35,389 nucleotides of DNA, taken from Oscillospiraceae bacterium. GTDB taxonomy: Bacteria; Bacillota; Clostridia; Oscillospirales; CAG-272. The stretch spans positions 1-35,389 of the forward strand of contig SVSQ01000013.1 in NCBI GenBank assembly GCA_015064245.1, given 5' to 3'. Of this stretch, positions 1 to 6,554 are shown piece by piece; positions within the stretch are counted from its first letter, which is position 1; each line of letters begins with the position of its first letter. The position numbers and the translations under genes were made by a program. A model generated the notes under the pieces. The model did no database searches, was not told where the DNA came from, and saw nothing but the letters and a program-made list of their open reading frames with translations.

Positions 1-2
1 CT

Positions 3-188
3 GCTCTCCAGCTCGAGCTGTTTGATCTTATCAACAATCTGTTTATCGAAGTCAATCCCGTTCCCGTCAAGACCGCTATGAGCCTTATGGGCTACTGTGA
101 CGGCGAGATGCGTCTGCCTCTTTGCGAGATGGACGATAAGAATCTTGAGATCCTCAAGGCGTCCCTGAAAAAGCACAGCCTTATATAA
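3..188 (+). CDS. dapA: 4-hydroxy-tetrahydrodipicolinate synthase, C-terminal fragment
   Basis: The reading frame is open from the window edge and ends in TAA, giving about 61 residues (ALQLELFDLINNLF... to ...KKHSLI). The stretch NNLFIEVNPVPVKTAMSLMG matches the C-terminal helices of DapA, which condenses pyruvate with aspartate semialdehyde in lysine/diaminopimelate synthesis. The catalytic lysine and barrel lie outside the window. The next gene in the same direction is dapB, the following enzyme of the pathway, which supports the call. The two are separated by 186 bp carrying an inverted-repeat element, so cotranscription is likely but not proven. The ORF is missing from the track because it lacks a start in the window. 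Confidence 0.88.
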   Translation, partial: ALQLELFDLINNLFIEVNPVPVKTAMSLMGYCDGEMRLPLCEMDDKNLEILKASLKKHSLI

Positions 189-214
189 TTCCTGCCCGAA
201 CAAGTAATGATATG

Positions 215-325
215 CGTAGGGGCGAACTGTGTTCGCCCGGCGCGGAAAGCTCCGCAGGCATATAGTTTATTTGTGTAAGACAGCTGTTTGATGTAGCTTT
301 TGCGGGCGAACAGTTCGCCTCTACG
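215..325. repeat. Intergenic palindromic element, full copy A (dapA-dapB gap)
   Basis: The left arm (215-239) and right arm (303-325) are inverted repeats that differ by one mismatch and a two-base indel. Each arm also folds on itself (GGGCGAAC/GTTCGCCC). The outer boundary is GTAGGGG on the left and CCTCTAC on the right. Inside lies a small GCGGA/TCCGC palindrome and an AT-rich core (TTTGTGTAAG...TGTTTGATG) that can be aligned with the core of the element at 33510-33624, with about 31 of 41 positions identical by eye. No ORF is present. It is probably a non-autonomous, REP- or MITE-like mobile repeat, or a structured RNA element. Confidence 0.75.
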
Positions 326-374
326 GATGATTTGTTAATTAACCATCATTTCCTTGAAAGGAAGCTTTAATAAA

Positions 375-1142
375 ATGAATGAAGTAAAAATAATTTTGAC
401 GGGCGCCGCAGGACGAATGGGTAAAGCGGTCATGAGTCTCGCCGAAAAGAACGAAAATGTTTCCGTCGTTGCGGCGGTGGACGTATGCCCCATAGTTTCG
501 GAGGTTCCCTTTTACCACGGTATCGACGAGCTGCCCGCAGAGCCTATCGCAGACGTTATAGTGGATTTTTCGCATCACACGGCGGTGGAGGGAATACTCG
601 CTTACGCTAAGAAAACGGGTTGCGCGGCTATAATCTGCACCACGGGTCACACGGAAGAGGAGCTTGCTATGATAGAAGCGGCTTCGAGTGAGATCGCGGT
701 GTTCAGAAGCGGAAATATGTCGCTGGGAATAAACCTGCTGATGTCACTTGTTACCAAGGCGGCATCGATACTTGATGGCTTTGACATCGAGATAATCGAG
801 AAGCACCATAATCAGAAGCTTGACGCCCCCAGCGGAACTGCGCTTATGCTTGAAAAGGCGGCTGAGGCGGGAGTCGATTATACTCCGAACGTTGTGTACG
901 ACCGTCATACCGAGCGCAAGAAGAGAGAGAAGACGGAGATCGGAATGCATTCCGTGCGCGGCGGAACCATCGTCGGCGAGCACGAGGTGATCTTCGCGGG
1001 ACACGACGAGGTGGTCACTCTTTCACATAGCGCCCAGTCACGAGAGGTGTTCGCAAGAGGAGCTCTCAGCGCGGCGGTGTATATGAAAGGCAAGAGCGCG
1101 GGAATGTACAGTATGAAGGACGTTATTGAGTCCGTGATCTAA
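375..1142 (+). CDS. dapB: 4-hydroxy-tetrahydrodipicolinate reductase
   Basis: DapB reduces the DapA product with NAD(P)H to tetrahydrodipicolinate in lysine and diaminopimelate synthesis, in the cytoplasm. The N-terminus carries the dinucleotide-binding motif GAAGRMGKAV (about residues 10-19), and the catalytic segment EKHHNQKLDAPSGTAL contains the conserved His pair and Lys. At 255 residues it has the normal family length. The track begins at a TTG seven codons earlier. I prefer ATG 375 because GAAAGGAAG sits just upstream and the protein then begins in the usual way (MNEVKIILTG). It follows dapA and ends at a clear terminator. Confidence 0.96.
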   Translation: MNEVKIILTGAAGRMGKAVMSLAEKNENVSVVAAVDVCPIVSEVPFYHGIDELPAEPIADVIVDFSHHTAVEGILAYAKKTGCAAIICTTGHTEEELAMIEAASSEIAVFRSGNMSLGINLLMSLVTKAASILDGFDIEIIEKHHNQKLDAPSGTALMLEKAAEAGVDYTPNVVYDRHTERKKREKTEIGMHSVRGGTIVGEHEVIFAGHDEVVTLSHSAQSREVFARGALSAAVYMKGKSAGMYSMKDVIESVI

Positions 1143-1169
1143 GATATGATCTAAGATAAATAATTACTT

Positions 1170-1199
1170 CCACCCGATGAAAGTCGGGTGGATTTTTTT
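1170..1199 (+). terminator. Rho-independent terminator after dapB
   Basis: An 8-bp stem CCACCCGA/TCGGGTGG with a 6-nt loop is followed by ATTTTTTTG. It lies 28 bases after the dapB stop. Confidence 0.9.
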
Positions 1200-1216
1200 G
1201 CGGAGAATTAGCGCGA

Positions 1217-1256
1217 GCCTGCAGGCAAATATTTTGTTTGTGTGAGAATGTTGTTT
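1217..1256. repeat. Core-only copy of the intergenic element
   Basis: A palindrome GCCTGCAGGC is followed by AAATATTTTGTTTGTGTGAG and TGTTT. From GCAGGC onward about 29 of 36 positions match the internal core of the element at 215-325 by eye. The outer GTAGGG arms are missing, so it looks like a decayed or core-only copy. Confidence 0.5.
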
Positions 1257-1273
1257 TTTTGTAATTGAAGTCT

Positions 1274-2164
1274 TTATTTTCCGATCATTTCCTTATATAT
1301 CTCATTTTTCGGCACGCCTCTGTCCTTTGCGGCGGCTTTAATAGCGGAGTTCTTATCCATGCCGTTTTCGATATAGAAATTAACGTGCTCGGCGGGAGTG
1401 AAATCCAGCCAGAACGCAAGGTTTTCCTTTTTCTTTCCCTCGATTATCAGAACGTATTCGCCTCTGGGGGAGTTCTGCTCGTAGTATTTGACCGCCTCAA
1501 ATATGGTGGTGCGCATTATCTCCTCGTTGAGCTTGGTAAGCTCGCGGCAGAGGGCGATCTTTCTGTCTCCGAAGAATTCGGCGAAGTCCGCAAGGGTGGA
1601 AACAAGATGGTGGGGAGCTTCGTAAAAGATCAGGGTGCGCTCTTCGCCTGAAAGCTCTTCAAGACGCTGACGGCGCTCGCCCTTTGCTCCCGACATAAAG
1701 CCTTCGAAAGCAAATCTGCCTGTAAATAACCCCGAAAGCGCCAAAGCCGCGATAGCCGCGCAAGCGCCAGGAACGAAGGTCACCTTTATCCCCAGCTCCG
1801 CGCATTGACGGACAAGATCCTCGCCCGGATCGCTTATCGCAGGAGTTCCCGCGTCGGTCACCAGCGCGCAGGACTCTCCGTCCTTAAGCCGCTGACAGAT
1901 GACCTCGCCTCTTTCTACACGGTTGTGCTGATAGTAGCTGACCATAGGCTTGGATACTCCAAGGTAGGCAAGGAGCTTTGCGGTGTTGCGGGTGTCCTCG
2001 GCGGCGATGAAATCCACCTCGGAGAGCACCTTTATGGCTCTTTCCGAAAGGTCGGCAAGGTTTCCGATGGGAGTTGCAACAAGATAAAGCACTCCCGCTT
2101 CTATTTTATTCTTTTCTCTGCCGTTTGAATCGTACATTATATCTCGTTCTTTGGGTCCGCTCAT
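1274..2164 (-). CDS. rsmI: 16S rRNA (cytidine(1402)-2'-O)-methyltransferase
   Basis: RsmI methylates the 2'-OH of C1402 in the ribosomal P site using SAM. The segment VATPIGNLADLSERA near residue 29, AAEDTRNTAKLL, and VTDAGTPAISDPGEDLV with FVPGACAAIAAL are the hallmark tetrapyrrole-methylase-fold motifs of this family. At 296 residues its length is normal. ATG 2164 is preceded by AAGGA at a long 11-base spacing. An internal ATG at 2137 (MYDSNGREK) is an alternative that would trim nine residues. It is the last gene of the holB-ricT-trmN6 cluster, the same relative order as in Bacillus subtilis (rsmI = yabC). Confidence 0.95.
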   Translation of the reverse strand: MSGPKERDIMYDSNGREKNKIEAGVLYLVATPIGNLADLSERAIKVLSEVDFIAAEDTRNTAKLLAYLGVSKPMVSYYQHNRVERGEVICQRLKDGESCALVTDAGTPAISDPGEDLVRQCAELGIKVTFVPGACAAIAALALSGLFTGRFAFEGFMSGAKGERRQRLEELSGEERTLIFYEAPHHLVSTLADFAEFFGDRKIALCRELTKLNEEIMRTTIFEAVKYYEQNSPRGEYVLIIEGKKKENLAFWLDFTPAEHVNFYIENGMDKNSAIKAAAKDRGVPKNEIYKEMIGK

Positions 2165-2247
2165 AAGGTTAAAATTCCTTTTATGTATTTGAAAATTGGT
2201 TTGGTTATGTAGATTGGTGATTGAAGGGGAGATGAAAGCGCGAATCT

Positions 2248-2273
2248 AAGCCTTCTCCCGCTGGAGAAGGCTT
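2248..2273. repeat. Perfect 11-bp hairpin downstream of the DUF951 gene
   Basis: AAGCCTTCTCC and GGAGAAGGCTT form a perfect 11-bp stem with the loop CGCT. There is no strong T-tract on either side, so it looks more like a REP-type repeat or RNA stabiliser than a classical terminator. It lies in the gap between the DUF951 gene and rsmI. Confidence 0.55.
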
Positions 2274-2339
2274 TCATTTGTGCAAACATCTCTCAGATAA
2301 ATCCAAAACACAGAAATAACGAATATTCCCTCAACCTAA

Positions 2340-2546
2340 TTATTCGGAAGCTTCAGCATCCGCAGGGATAACTGTCTTTATATTCTTTTCTAATTTCAGA
2401 CGCTCAACGGTCACGTCCCGCGAGCATTTAAGGCATATTACGCGGACGTCGCTTCCCGCTCTGGCTACTCGGAAACGGTTGTCTCCGCACGGGTGCGGCT
2501 TTCGCATTATCAGCGTGTCGCCGACGGAAAATCTTACGATCTTCAT
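2340..2546 (-). CDS. DUF951 family protein
   Basis: This is a 68-residue protein with the conserved opening MKIVRFSVGDTLIMRKPHPCG and a central VICLKCSRDV. Together these are the signature of the DUF951 family, small proteins found across Firmicutes. The KPHPCG and CxxC cysteines could bind metal, but no function is established. The start is supported by AAAGGA eleven bases before the ATG. It lies 21 bp after the methyltransferase stop, which suggests cotranscription from the holB-ricT side. The acidic tail (PADAEASE) looks disordered. Confidence 0.85.
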   Translation of the reverse strand: MKIVRFSVGDTLIMRKPHPCGDNRFRVARAGSDVRVICLKCSRDVTVERLKLEKNIKTVIPADAEASE

Positions 2547-2567
2547 ATTAAATCGCGTCCTTTCTTG

Positions 2568-3311
2568 TTATTTGATGAAGAAATCAGCGGGGAAGGTTCC
2601 CGTTTCGTAAATCTCGTCATAGTCCTCGGATTTTATAAACAGAGGACGTGTAACGGTAAGCGACTCCTTGGCGTCGAACATCGCTTCCGTAAGGACCGAG
2701 GACGGCGGGTGGTTCGGCGTTGCGTGAACGAAGGTTATTCTTTTGGGTGAAAAGCCGTTTGCTTTAAGCGACGCCATAAGAGATTCAAGTCTGTCGGGGC
2801 GGTAGACCGTGTAGAAACGTCCGCCCGTCTGGAGGATCTTACCTGCCGCGCGGCAGAAATCGTCTATACCGCCGAAGACCTCGTGGCGCGCGATCTCCTT
2901 TTCGGACGTGGCGTTGCTCTTGCCGCAACCAACCTTCATATAAGGCGGATTGGCAAATACCGCGCGAACTCCTGAAAGCATTGATATATCAAGCTCTCTT
3001 ACGTCGGAGTTTATCGGCTCGATGATCCCGTCGAAGCCGTTATCCGTGACGTTTTGCTTCATAGCTTCATAAAGCGCGGGCTGTATCTCAATTGCGAATA
3101 TTTTGGAAAACGCCTTTTTTCTCGCCGCGAGGAGAGAGATTATACCGCTTCCCGCGCCAAGCTCGACGGCGGTATATTTCGGGTTGCTTTTCAGATAAGC
3201 GGAGAGGAGAAAAGCGTCGGTGCCGAGGAATAAGGAACCGTTCGGTTCTTTTAGCGACATTCCGAAGGCGCAATTCTGGCGGTTGGTGGATTCAGTCATC
3301 ATAATTTCCAT
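2568..3311 (-). CDS. TrmN6/YabB-like tRNA adenine-N6 methyltransferase
   Basis: This is a class I SAM-dependent methyltransferase of 247 residues. It has a SAM-binding AVELGAGSGIISLLAA (motif I) and the catalytic NPPY motif (FANPPYMK), typical of N6-adenine methyltransferases. The family acts on A37 of tRNA(Val) in E. coli (TrmN6/YfiC); B. subtilis YabB sits in the same locus. I chose ATG 3311 (MEIMMTES) over the track start at 3338 because AAGGA lies seven bases upstream. That SD is buried in a 6-bp hairpin (CTGTCC-TAA-GGACAG). The exact tRNA target is inferred only. Confidence 0.85.
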   Translation of the reverse strand: MEIMMTESTNRQNCAFGMSLKEPNGSLFLGTDAFLLSAYLKSNPKYTAVELGAGSGIISLLAARKKAFSKIFAIEIQPALYEAMKQNVTDNGFDGIIEPINSDVRELDISMLSGVRAVFANPPYMKVGCGKSNATSEKEIARHEVFGGIDDFCRAAGKILQTGGRFYTVYRPDRLESLMASLKANGFSPKRITFVHATPNHPPSSVLTEAMFDAKESLTVTRPLFIKSEDYDEIYETGTFPADFFIK

Positions 3312-3315
3312 TCTG

Positions 3316-3330
3316 CTGTCCTTAGGACAG
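3316..3330 (-). promoter_or_regulatory. Hairpin overlapping the SD of the TrmN6-like gene
   Basis: On the minus strand CTGTCC-TAA-GGACAG forms a 6-bp stem with a 3-nt loop. The AAGGA that would be the SD for ATG 3311 is partly in the loop and partly in the 3' arm. This could dampen initiation unless upstream translation or a factor opens it. Confidence 0.4.
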
Positions 3331-3390
3331 CTGCACAAATAGCGGACGGATTTACTGTGTTTTTATATAGTTGTTCATCAAAAGCTTTAT

Positions 3391-3433
3391 AAAAAACTTT
3401 TGGTGCGTAACCTTTAAGGGCTACGCACCAAAA
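3391..3433 (-). terminator. Rho-independent terminator after the ferredoxin gene
   Basis: Read on the minus strand, a 12-bp perfect stem (TTTTGGTGCGTA and its complement) with a 12-nt loop is followed by a run ending in TTTTTT. It lies 25 bases past the ferredoxin stop codon. Confidence 0.9.
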
Positions 3434-3458
3434 ATCCGATTTTTTAATCCGCTGTTAA

Positions 3459-3632
3459 TTACTCAGCAGCGGGTGCTTCAACAGGGCAAGCGCCTGCGCA
3501 AGCTCCGCAGTCAACGCACTCTTCAGCGTTGATAACGTACTTGCCATCCTTTTCGGAAATGCAGCCAACAGGGCATTCGTCTGCGCAAGCTCCGCAGCCG
3601 ATACACTTTTCAGCGTCGATCTTATGTGCCAT
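3459..3632 (-). CDS. 2[4Fe-4S] ferredoxin (absent from ORF track)
   Basis: This 57-residue protein, MAHKIDAEKCIGCGACADEC..., has two CxxCxxCxxxCP clusters (CIGCGACADECP and CVDCGACAGACP). It is a clostridial low-potential electron carrier for radical enzymes and central anaerobic metabolism. The ORF track lists a different frame here (3455..3685) because the real gene is under 60 codons. The ATG is preceded by GGAGG, the gene has its own TTGAAA-17-TATAAT promoter, and a strong terminator follows, so it is an independent unit. It sits between ricT and the methyltransferase, where B. subtilis has yabA. Confidence 0.97.
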   Translation of the reverse strand: MAHKIDAEKCIGCGACADECPVGCISEKDGKYVINAEECVDCGACAGACPVEAPAAE

Positions 3633-3671
3633 TGTGATATACCTCCGTAATTATGTTTTTGATACGATAGT

Positions 3672-3700
3672 ATTATAGCACACATTTATTTATTTTTCAA
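3672..3700 (-). promoter_or_regulatory. Sigma-A-type promoter for the ferredoxin gene
   Basis: On the minus strand, TTGAAA (3700-3695) and TATAAT (3677-3672) are separated by exactly 17 bases. It lies 40 bases upstream of the ferredoxin ATG. Confidence 0.85.
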
Positions 3701-3754
3701 GTGATTTTGTGATTTTTCTGAAAATTTCTTTTATTTCGTATAATTTACTTAATA

Positions 3755-5278
3755 TCAAGTATTTTCATTGCCTTTTCCGGAAGGCTTTTTCTTCTTGAAA
3801 TTTCTGTAATAAGGTCTGTGATTCTTCTTTTTCTTGGGAACGTCGCCCTTCTGATCCTTTTCGCTGAACTCGGAGTCTATCTTCTCCTGAATAGCCTCTG
3901 CTTCGCTGATGGCGTCGGAGCTGCCTTCTGCGGGCTTTTGAGGACGGCGGTTGTTCTGGTGACGCTGAGGCTTGCGGCGTTCGTTCTGCTTTTCGGGACG
4001 GGGCTCTTTGGAAGTATCGGACTGCTCCTTGCCCTCCTGCTTGGATTCCTTTTCCTCAGCCTTGCCCTGACGCTGACCGTTTTTCTTGTCGTGATGACGG
4101 TTTCTGTCTCTGTCGCGGCGGCTTGGCTTTCCTGCGGAACTTTCCTCTGCGGCGGACTTTGCGTTTTCCTGCTCGGTTTCAGCGGGATCGGACTTTGCCG
4201 ACGTATCTAACTGCGACGGAGCCTCGATTATTTCAGCGGAGACGAACTCGGCTTTACTGTGATCGCGGGCTCTTTCGGGAAGCTCGGTCTTCGTGAGAGT
4301 CTGACCGTCGTAGTCAGCCTCGTTCACAACGTCCTCTCGTACGAATATCACCTGTTCCGCGTCCTCGGGAGTGTTGTCAAGCTTGACCTTGACTATTCCC
4401 GCAAGAGGATTTGCGGCGGTAACTACACCGGGCCCGTTCGGCGTCATAACTCTTGCGTCCACCTTGGGAGTCAGCGCTTTTTCCTTGAGATAAGTATCGT
4501 ATTCATAACGCAGACAGCACATAAGACGTCCGCAGGCGCCTGAGATCTTAGCGGAGTTGAGGGAGAGATTCTGCTCCTTAGCCATCTTTACGGAGACCTG
4601 TCCGAAATCGCTGAGGAAGGTGGAACAGCAGTAAGGTCTGCCGCATATACCGAGACCGCCGAGTATCTTCGCTTCGTCTCTTATGCCTATCTGACGCATC
4701 TCGATACGGACGTGGAATACGCCCGCAAGATCCTTGACCAGCTCGCGGAAGTCTATTCTGCCCTCGGCGGAGAAATAGAAGAGGAGCTTTGTTCTGTCGA
4801 AGGAAAACTCAACGTCTATCAGCTTCATCTCCAGCTTGTGCTGATCGATGAGCGCGATACAGGTATTGAAGGCGTCTACCTCCTTGCGAAGGTTCTCCTT
4901 GTGTATCTCGGTGTCAGCCTCCGTTGCCATTCTGATGACGGAACGCAGGGGCTCTTTTATGTCTTTGTTTTTTATCTCGCGATTGGCTACTGCGGTGTAA
5001 CCGTACTCCTCTCCGCGGGCGGTGTCGACGATAACTCTGTCGTCGCGGTTGAGAACGAAGCCTGCGGGCGCGAAATAGTAGGTCTTGCCGTTCTTTTTGA
5101 AGCGGATACCGACTATCTCAGTCACGCCGTCGTCCGCGTTATTATCTGCGGAGGTGTCGTCGGAAACGCTATCGGCTTCCTCGTCGGTTTCGTCTTCGAT
5201 GATATCTTCATCGATATCGGTAATTATTTCGGGATCGTTTACAGGATCCTGTTCGGAGATTGAAGTCTCGTCTATCAT
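3755..5278 (-). CDS. ricT: RicT/YaaT (PSP1-domain) RNA-maturation factor with long tails
   Basis: In B. subtilis RicT works with RicA and RicF in the Y-complex, which carries [4Fe-4S] clusters and directs RNase Y mRNA processing. The PSP1 region spans about residues 55-300, with FDRTKLLFYFSAEGRIDFR, RIEMRQIGIRDEAK and the conserved Cys segments GICGRPYCC and GACGRLMCC. The protein is 507 residues, against roughly 275 in B. subtilis. The excess is a very acidic N-terminal tail (about 50 residues, D/E-rich) and a C-terminal low-complexity tail of about 180 residues ending in KKKKNHRPYYRNFKKKK. It follows holB by 43 bp, with AAAGGA before the ATG. Confidence 0.95.
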   Translation of the reverse strand: MIDETSISEQDPVNDPEIITDIDEDIIEDETDEEADSVSDDTSADNNADDGVTEIVGIRFKKNGKTYYFAPAGFVLNRDDRVIVDTARGEEYGYTAVANREIKNKDIKEPLRSVIRMATEADTEIHKENLRKEVDAFNTCIALIDQHKLEMKLIDVEFSFDRTKLLFYFSAEGRIDFRELVKDLAGVFHVRIEMRQIGIRDEAKILGGLGICGRPYCCSTFLSDFGQVSVKMAKEQNLSLNSAKISGACGRLMCCLRYEYDTYLKEKALTPKVDARVMTPNGPGVVTAANPLAGIVKVKLDNTPEDAEQVIFVREDVVNEADYDGQTLTKTELPERARDHSKAEFVSAEIIEAPSQLDTSAKSDPAETEQENAKSAAEESSAGKPSRRDRDRNRHHDKKNGQRQGKAEEKESKQEGKEQSDTSKEPRPEKQNERRKPQRHQNNRRPQKPAEGSSDAISEAEAIQEKIDSEFSEKDQKGDVPKKKKNHRPYYRNFKKKKPSGKGNENT

Positions 5279-5321
5279 TTACGGATGATCCTTTCTATGA
5301 TGGAGATTAGATTTTTATGGG

Positions 5322-6320
5322 TTAATGCTTTATTGCGTCCGACAGCATGTCAGCGGCTCTGACGCAGAAGTTTGACGCGTTGACGTTTACGGTCAGATAG
5401 GTCCTTATTTTTTCCGCGCAATCGAAAAGGCTGATGAGCGTGGACTTTGCAAATTCTGCGGAAAGGGCTTCGGCATCGTCGGATTTGAAGAAATACGTAA
5501 GGCTTTTTGGCGCGCCGTATTTGCATTTCAGCATATCTCTGATGGCGCATTCAAGATTGAGGATGAGTATATCCAGCTCGTCCCTCGCAAAGCCGGAGCT
5601 TATGAAAAACAGCAGTATATCCGCGGTCTTTGCGGCTATAAGGAGATCGAGAAGTCTGTCCGTTTTTTCGCGAAGCTTTTCGGCGCTCGTGTTCTTTGAG
5701 CCCAGCCGCGCCTCAGCCGCGCCGATCGCGCCCTCGGCGGAGCGTATCAGCATACGGAACGCATCCGGATTCTTTTCGCTCATGATCCTGGCTTTGGGGC
5801 TTGATGAGATAAGGTACTGCGAAAGAGAATCGTCGTCGAAGACACTCATTCGCAGAACCGGCGCTCTTGAACGCACCGTAGGCAAAAGCGCGGACGCGTT
5901 ATCGCAAAGGAGCAGAAAATAGACGTTTTTGGGCGGCTCCTCCAGTATTTTGAGCAGAGCGTTCTGCGCTTCGGTCGTCAGCGTGGATGCCTCATCTATT
6001 ATGAAGACGCGGACGGAAAGCTCCTGTGGCTTGATGAACGCCTTGGATTTCAGATCGCGTATCACCGCGATACCGATGGTCTTTTTACCTTCCTCGGCGG
6101 TGTGAACGGTAACGTCAGGAGATTGAAGACGCTTTATCTTGTCGGCATATTCAGGCTCAAGCGCCGCGCAGACGCTGAGAGCAACCGTGGTCTTGCCGCT
6201 CCCGCTAACGCCCTCAAGAATTAGAGCGTGGGGGAGATTTCCCTCGTCTATTGCTGATGAAAGGTAGGTTATGAGCTGTTCGTTTCCGAAAAGACCGTCA
6301 AAAAAACGGGCACTGTTCAT
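5322..6320 (-). CDS. holB: DNA polymerase III subunit delta'
   Basis: Delta' is a AAA+ subunit of the clamp loader. It has a Walker A LEGVSGSGKTTVA near residue 40 and a Walker B-like region VFIIDEASTLTTEAQNALLKILEEPP, typical of HolB/DnaX proteins. The usual cysteine zinc module is absent, the segment after the P-loop being short and Cys-free. The track start (6377) includes an ill-fitting leader. ATG 6320 (MNSARFFDGLFGNEQL, 332 aa) fits the family start and has GAAAGGA upstream. It is first in the conserved holB-ricT cluster, behind a consensus promoter. Confidence 0.93.
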   Translation of the reverse strand: MNSARFFDGLFGNEQLITYLSSAIDEGNLPHALILEGVSGSGKTTVALSVCAALEPEYADKIKRLQSPDVTVHTAEEGKKTIGIAVIRDLKSKAFIKPQELSVRVFIIDEASTLTTEAQNALLKILEEPPKNVYFLLLCDNASALLPTVRSRAPVLRMSVFDDDSLSQYLISSSPKARIMSEKNPDAFRMLIRSAEGAIGAAEARLGSKNTSAEKLREKTDRLLDLLIAAKTADILLFFISSGFARDELDILILNLECAIRDMLKCKYGAPKSLTYFFKSDDAEALSAEFAKSTLISLFDCAEKIRTYLTVNVNASNFCVRAADMLSDAIKH

Positions 6321-6415
6321 ATTTATAACCATTCCTTTCTCACATCGAGTAGTTTGAAAACACGTTTTTAAATACATTTATGGTGATAAAGCATACAATC
6401 CACCTATTATATTAC

Positions 6416-6444
6416 ATTATATCAAATATTTTATATAATGTCAA
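6416..6444 (-). promoter_or_regulatory. Consensus sigma-A promoter for the holB cluster
   Basis: On the minus strand, TTGACA (6444-6439) and TATAAT (6421-6416) are separated by 17 bases, a perfect match to consensus. The transcript would begin about 90 bases before the holB ATG. Confidence 0.93.
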
Positions 6445-6527
6445 ACATTATTTGTAAATATTTAAAAATTTAAAACGGGCTGGAGATTTGCATAAAAATT
6501 GAGATCGAAAAAAGTAATCGAACGTAT

Positions 6528-6550
6528 GTAGGGGCGGATTTATCCGCCCC
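6528..6550. repeat. Solo GTAGGGG hairpin arm next to the PBP stop codon
   Basis: GTAGGGG followed by CGGATTTATCCGCCCC forms a 9-bp stem (GGGGCGGAT/ATCCGCCCC). It has the boundary sequence and self-palindromic design of one arm of the elements at 215 and 33510. It lies four bases beyond the penicillin-binding protein stop and may serve as its transcript end. Confidence 0.6.
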
Positions 6551-6554
6551 GTAG

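Noticed and set aside
215-325. CRISPR repeat or insertion sequence
   Set aside because: There is no regular direct-repeat spacing and no transposase; inverted arms and a core fit a short non-coding element instead.
3455-3685. Track ORF of 76 aa on the minus strand
   Set aside because: It is an alternate frame of the real 57-aa ferredoxin, visible from the repeated Cys-rich DNA; the true frame has CxxCxxCxxxCP twice.
4712-5263. 183-aa plus-strand ORF opposite ricT
   Set aside because: Antisense of the conserved PSP1 domain; no SD and no recognisable features.
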